The notes: generated by a model from the letters alone, not told the origin. DNA of 47,956 bases from Flavobacteriaceae bacterium (GCA_023257625.1 JALRBW010000007.1:1-47956), one strand, 5' to 3'. Positions 7,136-16,209 are shown, counted from the stretch's first letter. Numbers and translations are program-made.

Positions 7136-10054
7136 TTGCCCGTTCATCCATTACATTCTGAATTTAAAGCATTAGAGGCTAAACTTGAAGGAACAATTAA
7201 ATGGGATAGAATACATCAGTATCTTTATGCCACAGATGCATCTGTTTACAAGCGAAACCCTTTAGCCGTTACATTTCCTAAAAACACTAAAGATTTAAAA
7301 GAAATAATTGCTTTTGCTCAGCAAAATAAAGTAGGTCTTATTCCAAGAACTGCAGGGACATCTTTAGCGGGTCAATGTGTAGGTGATGGTATTATAGTTG
7401 ATGTTTCAAAACATTTTACTAAAATTTTACATATTGATCCTATTCAAAAAACGGTCACCGTTGAACCCGGAGTTAATCGTGATGCATTAAATCAGGTACT
7501 TTCTCCATTAGGTCTTTTTTTTGGTCCTAATACGTCAACCTCTCAATATTGTTTAATGGGAGGTATGCTGGGCAATAATTCTTCTGGAACAACTTCAATT
7601 CGCTATGGGGTAACGCGTGATAAAGTAATATCAGTGAAAGCTTTATTAAGCGACGGATCAGAAGTGATTTTTAAATCATGTTCAGATTCTGAAATAAAAG
7701 AAAAGTTTAAATTATCCAATCTAGAAGGTAAAATTTACAGGGATATTGTAGAAATACTATCTGATCTGAAAGTACAAGAAGAAATAAGAAATGAATTTCC
7801 AGAAGCTAGTATCCATAGAAGAAATACTGGATATGCTCTTGATGCTTTAATTGACCAAAGCCCCTTTACTGAAAATGGCCCTTCCTTTAATATTGCTAAA
7901 CTACTTGCGGGTAGTGAAGGAACTTTAGCTATTACTACAGAAATAACATTTTCTTTAGAGGTTCTTCCTCCTAAATATAGTGTTATGCTTGCTTTACATT
8001 TTAAAAGTATTCATGATGCGATGAGAGCAGTTGTTCCTGTGATGAATCATCATTTGTATACCTGTGAATTAATTGACAAAACAATTTTAGATTGTACAAA
8101 AGGACACCCCGGTTTTAAAGAAAATCGATTTTTCATTGTAGGAGACCCAAAAGCCATTTTGCTCCTTGAATTAAGAGATAACAGTAAAGAGGTTTTAGCA
8201 ACTGAGTTAAAAAAATTAGAAACTACAGTAACTACTTCAGGCTTGAGTTATGCAGCTGTACCCTTATGGGAAGAAGCCATTGATAAAGCAAATGCTTTGC
8301 GCCATGCAGGTTTAGGTTTATTAGGAAATATGATAGGGGATCAAAAAGCAGTTGCTTGTATAGAAGATACTGCTGTACCCTTACAAAAATTAGCAGATTA
8401 TATTGATGATTTTGAGCATCTGATGCTTTCTTTTAATCAGAATGTCGTGTACTATGCCCATGCTGGAGCTGGTGAATTACATTTACGTCCCATTCTCAAC
8501 CTTAAAACAAAAGAGGGTGTTCAGGAATTCAGAGCAATTACAGAAGCAGTTGCTCGATTAGTAAAGAAGTATAATGGCTCTTTAAGTGGTGAACATGGAG
8601 ACGGTATTGTGCGTTCTGAATTTATTCCAATTGTTGTTGGAGATAAAAACTATAAACTATTTAAACAAATCAAAAACTTATTTGATTCCAATAGAATTTT
8701 TAATCCAGGGAAAATTGTAAATCCATATCCAATGGATGAAAAATTGAGAACTTCAATTGAAATTACTCCAGAATTTAATACTGCGTTTGATTTTAGTACA
8801 GATCAAGGAATATATCGTGCCTCAGAAAAATGCAATGGTGCTGGTGCATGTCGTTCAACACTTCCAAAGGGAACGCTTTGCCCAAGTTATCGTGCAACCC
8901 AAGATGAAAAGCATAACACTAGAGGTAGAGCAAATGTATTACGTGAGGTGCTTGCAAATAATAAAAGTCCAAATGCATTTAATGATTCCGATTTAAAAGA
9001 AGTTTTTGATCTTTGCTTGAGTTGTAAAGCCTGTGCAACTGAATGTCCAAGTAGTGTTGATATAGCCACATATAAAGCTGAATTTTTATTTCAATATCAT
9101 AAATCAAATCCTCCTTCTTTAAGGGACAGGTTATTTGCTTTTTCTGGAAAATTGAGTAAACGGAATCAATCAATTCGGGGTCTACATAATTTTATGCTAA
9201 ACCAACCCTTACTCTCTTTTTTAATTAAAAAGGGAATTGGAATTGCTTCAAAAAGAACCCTTCCCAAATTAGATAAATCATTATATCATTCGATCTCCCA
9301 AAAAGAGTTGCATGGTTTTCATAAAGAGGTATATTTATTTTTGGATGAGTTCACCAATTATCATGAAACTGAAATAGGAAAAGAGGCAATACTTCTTCTT
9401 GAAGGATTAGGATATAAAGTAAATTTACTTCCACCATCAGAAAGCGGAAGAACCTATATATCAAAAGGGTTTTTAAATGATGCAAAAAAATGTGCTGACA
9501 ACAATATTTTAGATTATCATCCCTTACTTTCTGAAAATACACCTCTTATTGGTATTGAACCTTCTGCTATATATACATTTACAGATGAATACATCAAATT
9601 ATCAAGTTATCCAGAAAAGGCAAAAGGAGTTGCAAAACATTGTTATTTAATTGAAGCATTTTTAGCCAAAGAAATTGATAGTGGTGCTCTTAAACCAGAA
9701 CACTTTCATTTAGATCAAAAAGAAATTAAAATTCATGCTCACTGTTATCAAAAAGCATTAGGGAATACTGCAGATACATTTAAGATTTTATCACTCCCTA
9801 AGAATTATACAGTTCGAATAATGAATACGGGTTGTTGTGGCATGGCAGGATCTTTTGGTTTTGAAAAAGAACATTATGAAATTAGTCAGTTAGTGGGTGA
9901 AGAACGCCTTTTCCCTGCGGTCCGAAGAACAAATAAACAAGTTATCATTGCGGCTAATGGCACCAGTTGTAGACATCAAATTTATGAAGGAACTGGGCGT
10001 AAAAGCCTACATCCAGTTCAAATACTCTATCAAGCTTTGCAGAAAAAAACTTAA
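7136..10054 (+). CDS. FAD-linked oxidoreductase with Fe-S/CCG C-terminus, YdiJ-type (probable D-2-hydroxyglutarate dehydrogenase)
   Basis: The 972-residue flavoprotein has an N-terminal FAD-binding PCMH domain (PRTAGTSLAGQCVGDGIIVD, about residues 70-90), an FAD-oxidase C-terminal domain with GELHLRPIL and SLSGEHGDGIVR, and then a GlpC-like Fe-S section. The latter has C566 in CNGAGACR, TLCPSYRAT, C627-x2-C630-x2-C633-x3-C637-P, and a CCG domain with HCYQKALG and GCCGMAGSFG (C900, C901). This architecture and the CPSYRAT plus RGRAN blocks match YdiJ, reported as a D-2-hydroxyglutarate dehydrogenase; D-lactate or glycolate oxidation is the alternative. The start is TTG at 7136: an in-frame stop at 7121 and the absence of any nearby ATG force this. 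It would consume the product of the HglS-like enzyme encoded upstream. Confidence 0.85.
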   Translation: MPVHPLHSEFKALEAKLEGTIKWDRIHQYLYATDASVYKRNPLAVTFPKNTKDLKEIIAFAQQNKVGLIPRTAGTSLAGQCVGDGIIVDVSKHFTKILHIDPIQKTVTVEPGVNRDALNQVLSPLGLFFGPNTSTSQYCLMGGMLGNNSSGTTSIRYGVTRDKVISVKALLSDGSEVIFKSCSDSEIKEKFKLSNLEGKIYRDIVEILSDLKVQEEIRNEFPEASIHRRNTGYALDALIDQSPFTENGPSFNIAKLLAGSEGTLAITTEITFSLEVLPPKYSVMLALHFKSIHDAMRAVVPVMNHHLYTCELIDKTILDCTKGHPGFKENRFFIVGDPKAILLLELRDNSKEVLATELKKLETTVTTSGLSYAAVPLWEEAIDKANALRHAGLGLLGNMIGDQKAVACIEDTAVPLQKLADYIDDFEHLMLSFNQNVVYYAHAGAGELHLRPILNLKTKEGVQEFRAITEAVARLVKKYNGSLSGEHGDGIVRSEFIPIVVGDKNYKLFKQIKNLFDSNRIFNPGKIVNPYPMDEKLRTSIEITPEFNTAFDFSTDQGIYRASEKCNGAGACRSTLPKGTLCPSYRATQDEKHNTRGRANVLREVLANNKSPNAFNDSDLKEVFDLCLSCKACATECPSSVDIATYKAEFLFQYHKSNPPSLRDRLFAFSGKLSKRNQSIRGLHNFMLNQPLLSFLIKKGIGIASKRTLPKLDKSLYHSISQKELHGFHKEVYLFLDEFTNYHETEIGKEAILLLEGLGYKVNLLPPSESGRTYISKGFLNDAKKCADNNILDYHPLLSENTPLIGIEPSAIYTFTDEYIKLSSYPEKAKGVAKHCYLIEAFLAKEIDSGALKPEHFHLDQKEIKIHAHCYQKALGNTADTFKILSLPKNYTVRIMNTGCCGMAGSFGFEKEHYEISQLVGEERLFPAVRRTNKQVIIAANGTSCRHQIYEGTGRKSLHPVQILYQALQKKT

Positions 10055-10083
10055 GTAGCAAAGCCTATCCCAAACTTATCCTT

Positions 10084-10091
10084 TATATTTG
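10084..10091 (+). promoter_or_regulatory. -7 promoter box TATATTTG for aroC
   Basis: TATATTTG matches TAnnTTTG exactly, 16 bp before the aroC ATG in the 53-bp gap after the YdiJ-like gene. No TTG is present at the expected -33 distance. Confidence 0.5.
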
Positions 10092-10107
10092 AGTTCAAAA
10101 TTTTAAA

Positions 10108-11172
10108 ATGGCATCAAACTCATTTGGTATCTTATATAGGCTAACCACTTTCGGTGAATCTCATGGCCCTGCTATTGGAGGAATAATTGATGGATGTCCT
10201 GCTGGAATTTCTGTAAATTTCGATGCTATACAAAGAGATTTAGATCGACGTAAGCCCGGACAGTCTTCTATCGTTACCCAAAGAAAAGAACCTGATGAAG
10301 TTGAATTTTTATCAGGAATTTTTGAAGGAAAAACAACTGGTACTCCTATTGGATTTAGTATTCGAAATACCAATCAAAAATCCCAAGATTATAGTCATAT
10401 TAAAGCTCAATATCGTCCCTCACATGCAGATTACGTTTATGATGAAAAGTACGGAATTAGGGATTATAGAGGAGGAGGAAGAAGTTCTGCCAGAGAAACA
10501 GCAAGTAGAGTAGTAGCTGGTGCCATTGCAAAACAATTTCTTCATCCAATTTCCATTCAAGCATATGTTTCTGCTGTAGGTAGTATTCAATTAGAAAAAG
10601 GGCCAGAACAATTAGATTTAACTTTAGCAGAAAAAAATTTAGTTCGTTGTCCTGACCCCCAACTAGCTGCAAAAATGGAAGATTATATCAAACAAGTGCG
10701 TAAAGAAGGGGACACTGTAGGTGGAGTTGTAAGCTGTGTAATCAAAAATGTATCTAAAGGTTTAGGAGCACCTGTTTTTGATAAACTTCATGCAGTTTTG
10801 GGGCATGCGATGTTATCTATCAATGCAGTTAAAGGTTTTGAATATGGTAGTGGATTTAATGGTGTTAAAATGAAAGGCAGTGAACATAATGATCTTTACC
10901 ATGAAGACGGTACAACTTTAACCAACCGTTCAGGTGGGGTACAAGGTGGAATTTCAAATGGAATGGATATCTATTTTAATGTAGCATTCAAACCCGTAGC
11001 CACAATTATGCAAAAACAAGATGCCCTTACCAAAGAAGGTAAGATAGTAGAAATGCAAGGTAAAGGACGTCATGATCCCTGTGTTGTCCCTAGAGCTGTG
11101 CCTATCGTTGAAGCAATGGCTGCATTAGTATTAGCTGATTTTACCCTACTTAAAAGAGCAGATAAAATTTAA
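10108..11172 (+). CDS. aroC: chorismate synthase
   Basis: The 354-residue enzyme converts EPSP to chorismate with reduced FMN, the last step of the shikimate pathway. Signatures are [18 protein letters not shown] near the N-terminus (residues about 12-30), RRKPGQS, the block [20 protein letters not shown], and the C-terminal [17 protein letters not shown]. Length and all key motifs are complete, so it should be functional. It has its own candidate -7 box and is followed after 17 bp by a dicarboxylate symporter, with which it may be co-transcribed without an obvious metabolic reason. Confidence 0.97.
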   Translation: MASNSFGILYRLTTFGESHGPAIGGIIDGCPAGISVNFDAIQRDLDRRKPGQSSIVTQRKEPDEVEFLSGIFEGKTTGTPIGFSIRNTNQKSQDYSHIKAQYRPSHADYVYDEKYGIRDYRGGGRSSARETASRVVAGAIAKQFLHPISIQAYVSAVGSIQLEKGPEQLDLTLAEKNLVRCPDPQLAAKMEDYIKQVRKEGDTVGGVVSCVIKNVSKGLGAPVFDKLHAVLGHAMLSINAVKGFEYGSGFNGVKMKGSEHNDLYHEDGTTLTNRSGGVQGGISNGMDIYFNVAFKPVATIMQKQDALTKEGKIVEMQGKGRHDPCVVPRAVPIVEAMAALVLADFTLLKRADKI

Positions 11173-11189
11173 ATTACCCATAATCAAAC

Positions 11190-12467
11190 ATGAAAAAATT
11201 GGCATTACACTGGAAAATATTAATTGGAATGGCTCTAGGAGTTTTATTTGGAATAATATTATCCTTTTTCCCTTTTGGTCCTGAATTCATCAAAGATTAT
11301 ATAAAACCCTTTGGTTCACTCTTTATTAATTTATTAAAACTCATTGCAGTTCCGCTTATATTAGCATCATTGATAAAAGGAGTATCTGATCTAAAAGATA
11401 TTTCTAAACTTTCTCAAATGGGAGGGCGAACTATTGTTATCTATTTAATCACAACCCTCACAGCTGTCTCAATAGGTTTAGTATTGGTAAATTTAATTCA
11501 ACCTGGAAAATCAATTAGTGTCGAAACTCGACAAGAACTTGTAGAAGCCTATGCCTCAGATACTAAAGAAAAACAGGAAGCTGCTGCTAAACAGAGAGAA
11601 GCAGGTCCACTTCAACCTTTAGTTGATGTAGTACCATCGAATATAATTAGTGCAGCTTCAGATAACCGTAATATGCTTCAAGTTATCTTTTTTGCATTGT
11701 TTTTTGGTATAGGAATGATTTTACTACATGAAAAGACAGTGCACCCGGTTAAAGATTTTTTTGACTCTTTAAATGCAATTATTTTAAAGTTAATTGACCT
11801 CATTATGTTGTCAGCACCCTTTGGTGTGTTTGCCTTACTTGCTGCATTGGTTGTTGAAGCTCCTAGTCTGGAACTTTTCCAAGCATTAGCATTGTATGCT
11901 ATTACATTACTTATAGGGTTGGCTTGTATGATTTTAGTTTACGTTATAATTGTCAAAATATTTACACAACGAAGCCCTTCATTCTTTATGAAGGGAATTG
12001 CTCCTGCTCAGCTTTTAGCTTTTTCTACAAGTTCAAGCGCTGCAACTTTACCAGCAACTATGGAATGTGTAGAAGATAATTTAGGTGTAGACGAGGAAGT
12101 GTCAAGTTTTGTTCTTCCTATTGGTGCTACAATTAATATGGATGGTACATCTGTTTATCAAGGGGTAGCTGCAGTGTTTATTGCACAGGCATTTGGACTC
12201 GATTTAAGTTTTACAGCGCAATTAGGCATTGTATTTACTGCCACGTTAGCATCTATTGGAACCGCTGCAGTTCCAAGCGCAGGTATTGTTATGTTATTAA
12301 TTGTTTTAGCTCAAGCTGGAATTCCAGAGGCAGGATTGGCATTAATATTTGCTATTGATAGACCTTTAGATATGTGTCGAACTATTGTAAATGTTACTGG
12401 CGATGCAGCTGTTTCCATGTTAGTAGGTAAATCTCTCGGGAAATTAAAAGAAGCACAAAAAGCGTGA
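11190..12467 (+). CDS. dicarboxylate/amino acid:cation symporter (DAACS, GltP/DctA family)
   Basis: The 425-residue inner-membrane protein belongs to the Na+/H+-dependent glutamate/C4-dicarboxylate symporters. It shows the serine-rich re-entrant loop FSTSSSAATLP, the NMDGTSVYQG motif of TM7, and the C-terminal RPLDMCRTIVNVTGD substrate-binding helix. Eight hydrophobic helices and two hairpins can be traced. An unusually charged loop (about residues 120-140, with KEKQEAAAKQREA) sits between TM3 and TM4. The substrate (glutamate, aspartate, succinate or a neutral amino acid) cannot be settled by eye. A conserved arginine near the C-terminus (in RPLDMCRT) favours acidic substrates. Confidence 0.9.
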   Translation: MKKLALHWKILIGMALGVLFGIILSFFPFGPEFIKDYIKPFGSLFINLLKLIAVPLILASLIKGVSDLKDISKLSQMGGRTIVIYLITTLTAVSIGLVLVNLIQPGKSISVETRQELVEAYASDTKEKQEAAAKQREAGPLQPLVDVVPSNIISAASDNRNMLQVIFFALFFGIGMILLHEKTVHPVKDFFDSLNAIILKLIDLIMLSAPFGVFALLAALVVEAPSLELFQALALYAITLLIGLACMILVYVIIVKIFTQRSPSFFMKGIAPAQLLAFSTSSSAATLPATMECVEDNLGVDEEVSSFVLPIGATINMDGTSVYQGVAAVFIAQAFGLDLSFTAQLGIVFTATLASIGTAAVPSAGIVMLLIVLAQAGIPEAGLALIFAIDRPLDMCRTIVNVTGDAAVSMLVGKSLGKLKEAQKA

Positions 12468-12543
12468 GTATCTTTTTTATTATAAATTTGAATTTTGACT
12501 TAGTTTATTATCTACTTTTTCTTTAGTCAAAAGTTCATTTTAA

Positions 12544-12939
12544 TTACAAAAATTTGTGTTGATATTTTTTATTAGGTAAGGGGCACTCAGAAAATTTCCC
12601 AAACCATTGGTATCGGATTTTTGCAATAAATTGATAAGCTTTTTTTGTCCATTTAGTAGGTAATAATGATAGCAATAAAAATATTTTCCATCCACCTCCT
12701 AATGCATTTATAATTGTAAATATAGCTCTGTCTTCAGTTAGAATCTTATTTTCTTTAATTGCTAATATAGAATCATATTTTAAAAGGGAATGGTTGTTTT
12801 TTAATTCCCATTTTTTAGCCCATTCTCCATTTAAGGATGAAAACTGAAGACGATTATTTCTATCTAAACGGCATAAAAATCGTACCCAAAAATGACAGAA
12901 TACACAAATTCCGTCAAAAAGAATAATTATTTTGGTCAT
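12544..12939 (-). CDS. DCC1-like thiol-disulfide oxidoreductase family protein (DUF393)
   Basis: The 131-residue protein begins with a beta strand and the diagnostic DGICVFC motif (D9, C12, C15), the DxxCxxC signature of the DCC/DUF393 family. A thioredoxin-like fold and redox role are predicted for the family, but substrates are mostly unknown. A GGWKIFLLLSLLP stretch and a WFGKFSEC-like C-terminus are also typical. Its ATG overlaps the stop of mutS2 by four bases (ATGA), so it is expressed as the second gene of that transcript. A functional tie to MutS2 is not implied by the sequence. Confidence 0.82.
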   Translation of the reverse strand: MTKIIILFDGICVFCHFWVRFLCRLDRNNRLQFSSLNGEWAKKWELKNNHSLLKYDSILAIKENKILTEDRAIFTIINALGGGWKIFLLLSLLPTKWTKKAYQFIAKIRYQWFGKFSECPLPNKKYQHKFL

Positions 12940-15119
12940 CGTTTCTTTTTTTCTGAAGCAACAAATATCAATTGTTCTATATTGACTTGTGTAGTAAATT
13001 GACCATAGTTTACAATTGCTAGATTTTTTTTAAAAGATTCTATGGTTCCAATAGATCGACCGTCCTCTAGACGAACACGATCACCAACCCTTAATTCAAT
13101 TTTTGAAATTAGGGATAACTCATGTTTTTCAATACGCTTTTCTTTTTTCTTTTCTTTACGTACCTGATTTAAAGTTTTTTGTAATTCAACCTCTTGCTTT
13201 TTCTTTACATCTCTTTCTTTTTTAGCAATTGTACCTGATTTTCTTTTACGTTTTGAATTTTCAGTTTCTATAAGCTGAAGTAATGATGCAATTAAAGGGC
13301 GTTTTTTATTAGTTTCAAAAAAACGTTCGGCAATACGATTTACTTTATCTCCTAATTGTATCATACGTTGATGATGGTCATAAAGCTCTTGATAACTGTA
13401 TAATTTAGCTTTTAGTTTTGCATTTATTGTTTCCAATTCCTCACTTTCTTTAGCCGCTTTTTGCTCTTGAGATTTTAAGGACTGTTCAGTTTTTTGAAGT
13501 GATGTTCTTTCTTTTTGAAGTTTTGCAATGGTAGCATCAAAGCGTACTTTACCTTTTTCAATTTTCTTTTTTGCCCGATTGATTAGGCTGTAGGGCAATC
13601 CATTTTTTTGAGCTACTTCAAATGTAAATGAACTACCAGCTTCCCCCATAACTAATTTAAATACTGGTTCTAGGGTTTTGTTATCAAATTGCATATTGGC
13701 ATTAATCATGCATCGCTTTTCGTCGGCTAAGGCTTTTAAATTTGCGTAATGAGTTGTAATGAGACCATAAGCATTACGGTCATAAAAATCTTCTAAAATA
13801 GCCTCTGCTAGTGCACCCCCCAATTCTGGGTCTGAACCCGTTCCGAATTCATCAATTAAAAAAAGAGTAGAGGCTGAACATTTTTTTAAAAAATATTTCA
13901 TGTTATTAAGCCTGTATGAATAGGTGCTTAAATGATTTTCAATAGATTGATTATCACCAATATCTGTTAAAATTCTATCAAAAAAACAAGCTTTGCTACG
14001 CTCATGAACTGGAATTAATAAACCACTTTGCAACATAAGTTGAAGTAAACCGATAGTTTTTAGTGTAATACTTTTTCCACCAGCATTTGGACCAGAAATT
14101 ACTACAATACGTTGTTCATGGTGTAAAGTAATGTCTTGCGGAAAAGTGGGTTTGTTTTCTCTTTGATGCGTACTATAAAGTAAAGGATGAAATGCATCTT
14201 TATAATCAAGAATGATTTTTTCTGTATTGATTTCGGGTAATATACCATTAATCTCTCTTGCATAACAAGCTTTTGCATATACACAATCCATTTTAAGTAA
14301 AAACTCATGCTGGGTTTTTAAATATGCTGAAAAAGGTCTTATAAAATCCGTGAGATTTTGAAGAATTTTATTGATTTCTTCTGTTTCTTCAAATTTTAGG
14401 TTGTTTAATTCACGTGATAAAGCGTGAGTAGTTTCAGGCTCTATAAATACAATGCTTCCTGTTTTTGAACTTCCAAGTACAGCCCCCTTTACTTTTCTAC
14501 GGTACATTGCTTTAACAGCAAGCACTCTTCGATTTTCTTGAACAGATTCTCGAATATCATCTAAATAATCTGCTTGAGCATATAGTCGAAGTGCTTTATT
14601 AAAACTTGTTCCTATTTTAGATCGTAGAAAATTTATTTCCTTTCGAATTCGATATAATTCTTCAGATGCTCGATCACGTACCTCACCAAATCGATCTATT
14701 ACATTGTCAACAGCCGCTTTAATTTCCTTTTCTTCATAAATCGATGTTGAATAATTAAATAGAGTAGGATAGTAGGATTTGAATTTAATTAAAAACTTGA
14801 GTAATGTGTTTGATGAATCAGTGTTTGATGCAATATTCCTAAATGTTTCAATATCAAGTATACTATTTTCAATTCTGAGTAAGGAAATGGCTGCAGAGCA
14901 ATCTTCAAATCCGTGGTTTGGAATTCTATTTTCATTGTCAAATGATGCTCTAAACTCTGAGGTGGCTTGAAGCATATCCATTAACACTACTTTGTCATTC
15001 CCAGGAATTAAATTGTTTATATTCTCTTTTCCTAAAGGGGTAATGGCGTGTAAAGCACATTGACGAAGTACCTCTCTATATTCAAGATCTTCCAACGTTT
15101 TTAATGGAATTTTAGCCAT
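12936..15119 (-). CDS. mutS2: MutS2-family DNA-binding ATPase without Smr domain
   Basis: The 727-residue protein has the MutS core and ATPase domains. Walker A is GPNAGGKS (K349), Walker B is TLFLIDEFGTGSDP, and the ST(Y)SYRL and ITTHYANLKALA signature segments follow. After the ATPase comes a long coiled coil rich in K, E and Q (about residues 500-660). The protein ends with a short KOW/SH3-like segment (RVGDRVRLEDGRSIGTIESF) and then stops. The Smr endonuclease domain usual in Firmicutes MutS2 is absent, as I would expect for many Flavobacteria. The ATG at 15119 is preferred over one at 15158, since the perfect -7 box lies between the two. Roles suggested for the family are anti-recombination and ribosome rescue. 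Confidence 0.92.
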   Translation of the reverse strand: MAKIPLKTLEDLEYREVLRQCALHAITPLGKENINNLIPGNDKVVLMDMLQATSEFRASFDNENRIPNHGFEDCSAAISLLRIENSILDIETFRNIASNTDSSNTLLKFLIKFKSYYPTLFNYSTSIYEEKEIKAAVDNVIDRFGEVRDRASEELYRIRKEINFLRSKIGTSFNKALRLYAQADYLDDIRESVQENRRVLAVKAMYRRKVKGAVLGSSKTGSIVFIEPETTHALSRELNNLKFEETEEINKILQNLTDFIRPFSAYLKTQHEFLLKMDCVYAKACYAREINGILPEINTEKIILDYKDAFHPLLYSTHQRENKPTFPQDITLHHEQRIVVISGPNAGGKSITLKTIGLLQLMLQSGLLIPVHERSKACFFDRILTDIGDNQSIENHLSTYSYRLNNMKYFLKKCSASTLFLIDEFGTGSDPELGGALAEAILEDFYDRNAYGLITTHYANLKALADEKRCMINANMQFDNKTLEPVFKLVMGEAGSSFTFEVAQKNGLPYSLINRAKKKIEKGKVRFDATIAKLQKERTSLQKTEQSLKSQEQKAAKESEELETINAKLKAKLYSYQELYDHHQRMIQLGDKVNRIAERFFETNKKRPLIASLLQLIETENSKRKRKSGTIAKKERDVKKKQEVELQKTLNQVRKEKKKEKRIEKHELSLISKIELRVGDRVRLEDGRSIGTIESFKKNLAIVNYGQFTTQVNIEQLIFVASEKKKR

Positions 15120-15140
15120 GTGTTTTATTACCTTAGCCTG

Positions 15141-15148
15141 CAAAAGTA
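15141..15148 (-). promoter_or_regulatory. -7 promoter box TACTTTTG for mutS2
   Basis: The minus strand reads TACTTTTG, a perfect TAnnTTTG, 21 bp before the preferred mutS2 ATG. It lies in the 37 bp shared with the divergent ung gene. Its position excludes the upstream alternative mutS2 start at 15158 for transcripts from this promoter. Confidence 0.5.
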
Positions 15149-15156
15149 ATAAATTC

Positions 15157-15822
15157 ATGAAGGTTCAGATACATCCCAGTTGGGAATTCGCCCTTAGAAA
15201 GGAGTTTGAATCGACCTATTTTCATGAGCTCACCACCTTCGTCAAGAAAGAATACAAAGAAACTATTTGTTATCCTAAAGGACCATTAATTTTTTCTGCA
15301 TTTAATCGTTGTCCAATTGAAAAAGTTAAGGTGGTTTTACTTGGCCAAGATCCTTATCATGGAGAAGGTCAAGCTGAAGGGTTGTGTTTTTCTGTTCCAG
15401 AGGGAATTTCTCATCCACCTTCCTTAATTAATATCTTTAAAGAAATTAAGAATGATTTAAATCTTCCTTATCCTAAAAATGGTAATTTAAATCGCTGGGC
15501 TAGTCAAGGAGTTTTGCTGCTTAACGCTACACTTACCGTTCGAGCGCATCAACCGGGTAGTCATCAAAATAAAGGCTGGGAACAATTTACAGATAGTGTG
15601 ATACGTTATTTGTCTGATCAACAAACACATTTAGTTTTTATGCTATGGGGTGGTTATGCCAAACAGAAAAGTAAATTTATTAACGCTTCTAAACACCTTG
15701 TTTTAACTACTGGACATCCCTCCCCTTTAAGTGCAAATAGAGGATACTGGTTTGGAAACAAACACTTTAGTAAGTGTAATGCCTATTTAGAAAGTCATGG
15801 GAAAATAGGTATTCAATGGTAG
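15157..15822 (+). CDS. ung: uracil-DNA glycosylase, family 1
   Basis: The 221-residue enzyme removes uracil from DNA in base-excision repair. It has the water-activating motif GQDPYHG (catalytic D65), the LNATLTVR uracil-recognition segment, the FMLWGGYAK stretch and the DNA-intercalating HPSPLSA loop with H187. It is complete and of normal length. ATG at 15157 gives the usual start just before the WEF segment; an upstream in-frame ATG at 15118 would begin inside the divergent mutS2 gene. Ung and mutS2 start 37 bp apart on opposite strands. Confidence 0.97.
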   Translation: MKVQIHPSWEFALRKEFESTYFHELTTFVKKEYKETICYPKGPLIFSAFNRCPIEKVKVVLLGQDPYHGEGQAEGLCFSVPEGISHPPSLINIFKEIKNDLNLPYPKNGNLNRWASQGVLLLNATLTVRAHQPGSHQNKGWEQFTDSVIRYLSDQQTHLVFMLWGGYAKQKSKFINASKHLVLTTGHPSPLSANRGYWFGNKHFSKCNAYLESHGKIGIQW

Positions 15823-15831
15823 TTTTATGAA

Positions 15832-16173
15832 TTATCCACCAACACGTTTGACCTTATGTCCCATGCTGATCAAAAGAGTGATTATTTGATCTCGATAATT
15901 TCCTTGAATAATTATATCTCCATTTTTTTCAGTGCCTCCTACACCAATTGCTTTTTTTAAGGATTTGGTCAGTTCCTTAATTTCAGCTGTAGTCCCTTCA
16001 AAACCTTTAATTACTGTTACTGTTTTACCTCCACGTCCTTTATTGCTGAAATGCGCATCTAAATACTGTATTTTTCGAGTTTCTTCAAAAATTTTTTCTG
16101 GTTCAGGATCAGGTTCAAGATTCGTAAAATGAATTTTCGAAAGCTCTTCAAAACTGCTAAATTTCTTTGTCAT
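15832..16173 (-). CDS. SUI1/eIF1-like translation factor (YciH family)
   Basis: The 113-residue protein has an extended acidic N-terminus (DPEPEKIFEETRK) followed by a complete SUI1 domain: GGKTVTVIKGFEG, the KELTKSLKKAIGVGGTEKNG block, IIIQGNYRDQI and the end HKVKRVGG. In eukaryotes and archaea the domain monitors start-codon selection. Bacterial YciH homologues may act in initiation fidelity under stress, but the role in Bacteroidota is not established. It is convergent with ung (9 bp apart) and divergent from the DinB-like gene. Confidence 0.92.
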   Translation of the reverse strand: MTKKFSSFEELSKIHFTNLEPDPEPEKIFEETRKIQYLDAHFSNKGRGGKTVTVIKGFEGTTAEIKELTKSLKKAIGVGGTEKNGDIIIQGNYRDQIITLLISMGHKVKRVGG

Positions 16174-16192
16174 TTAAAAAAACTAATTCACG

Positions 16193-16209
16193 CTAAAATA
16201 GTATTTTAG
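16193..16209. promoter_or_regulatory. 17-bp inverted repeat in divergent SUI1/DinB promoter region
   Basis: CTAAAATA-G-TATTTTAG is a perfect 8+1+8 inverted repeat inside the 48 bp between two divergent genes. Each arm reads TATTTTAG outward, one base off the TAnnTTTG -7 box, lying 12 bp before the DinB-like ATG and 19 bp before the SUI1 ATG. It may be a symmetric pair of weak promoters or a shared operator. Confidence 0.3.

Noticed and set aside
12493-12532. Possible terminator hairpin (TTTTGACT / AGTCAAAA) between the symporter and the DUF393 gene
   Set aside because: The stem is eight AT-rich pairs with a 24-base loop and no clear U-tract on either side; it is too weak to call.
15120-15158. 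Upstream ATG of mutS2 at 15158
   Set aside because: It precedes the only perfect -7 box and adds 13 residues not seen in the family; it also overlaps the ung start.
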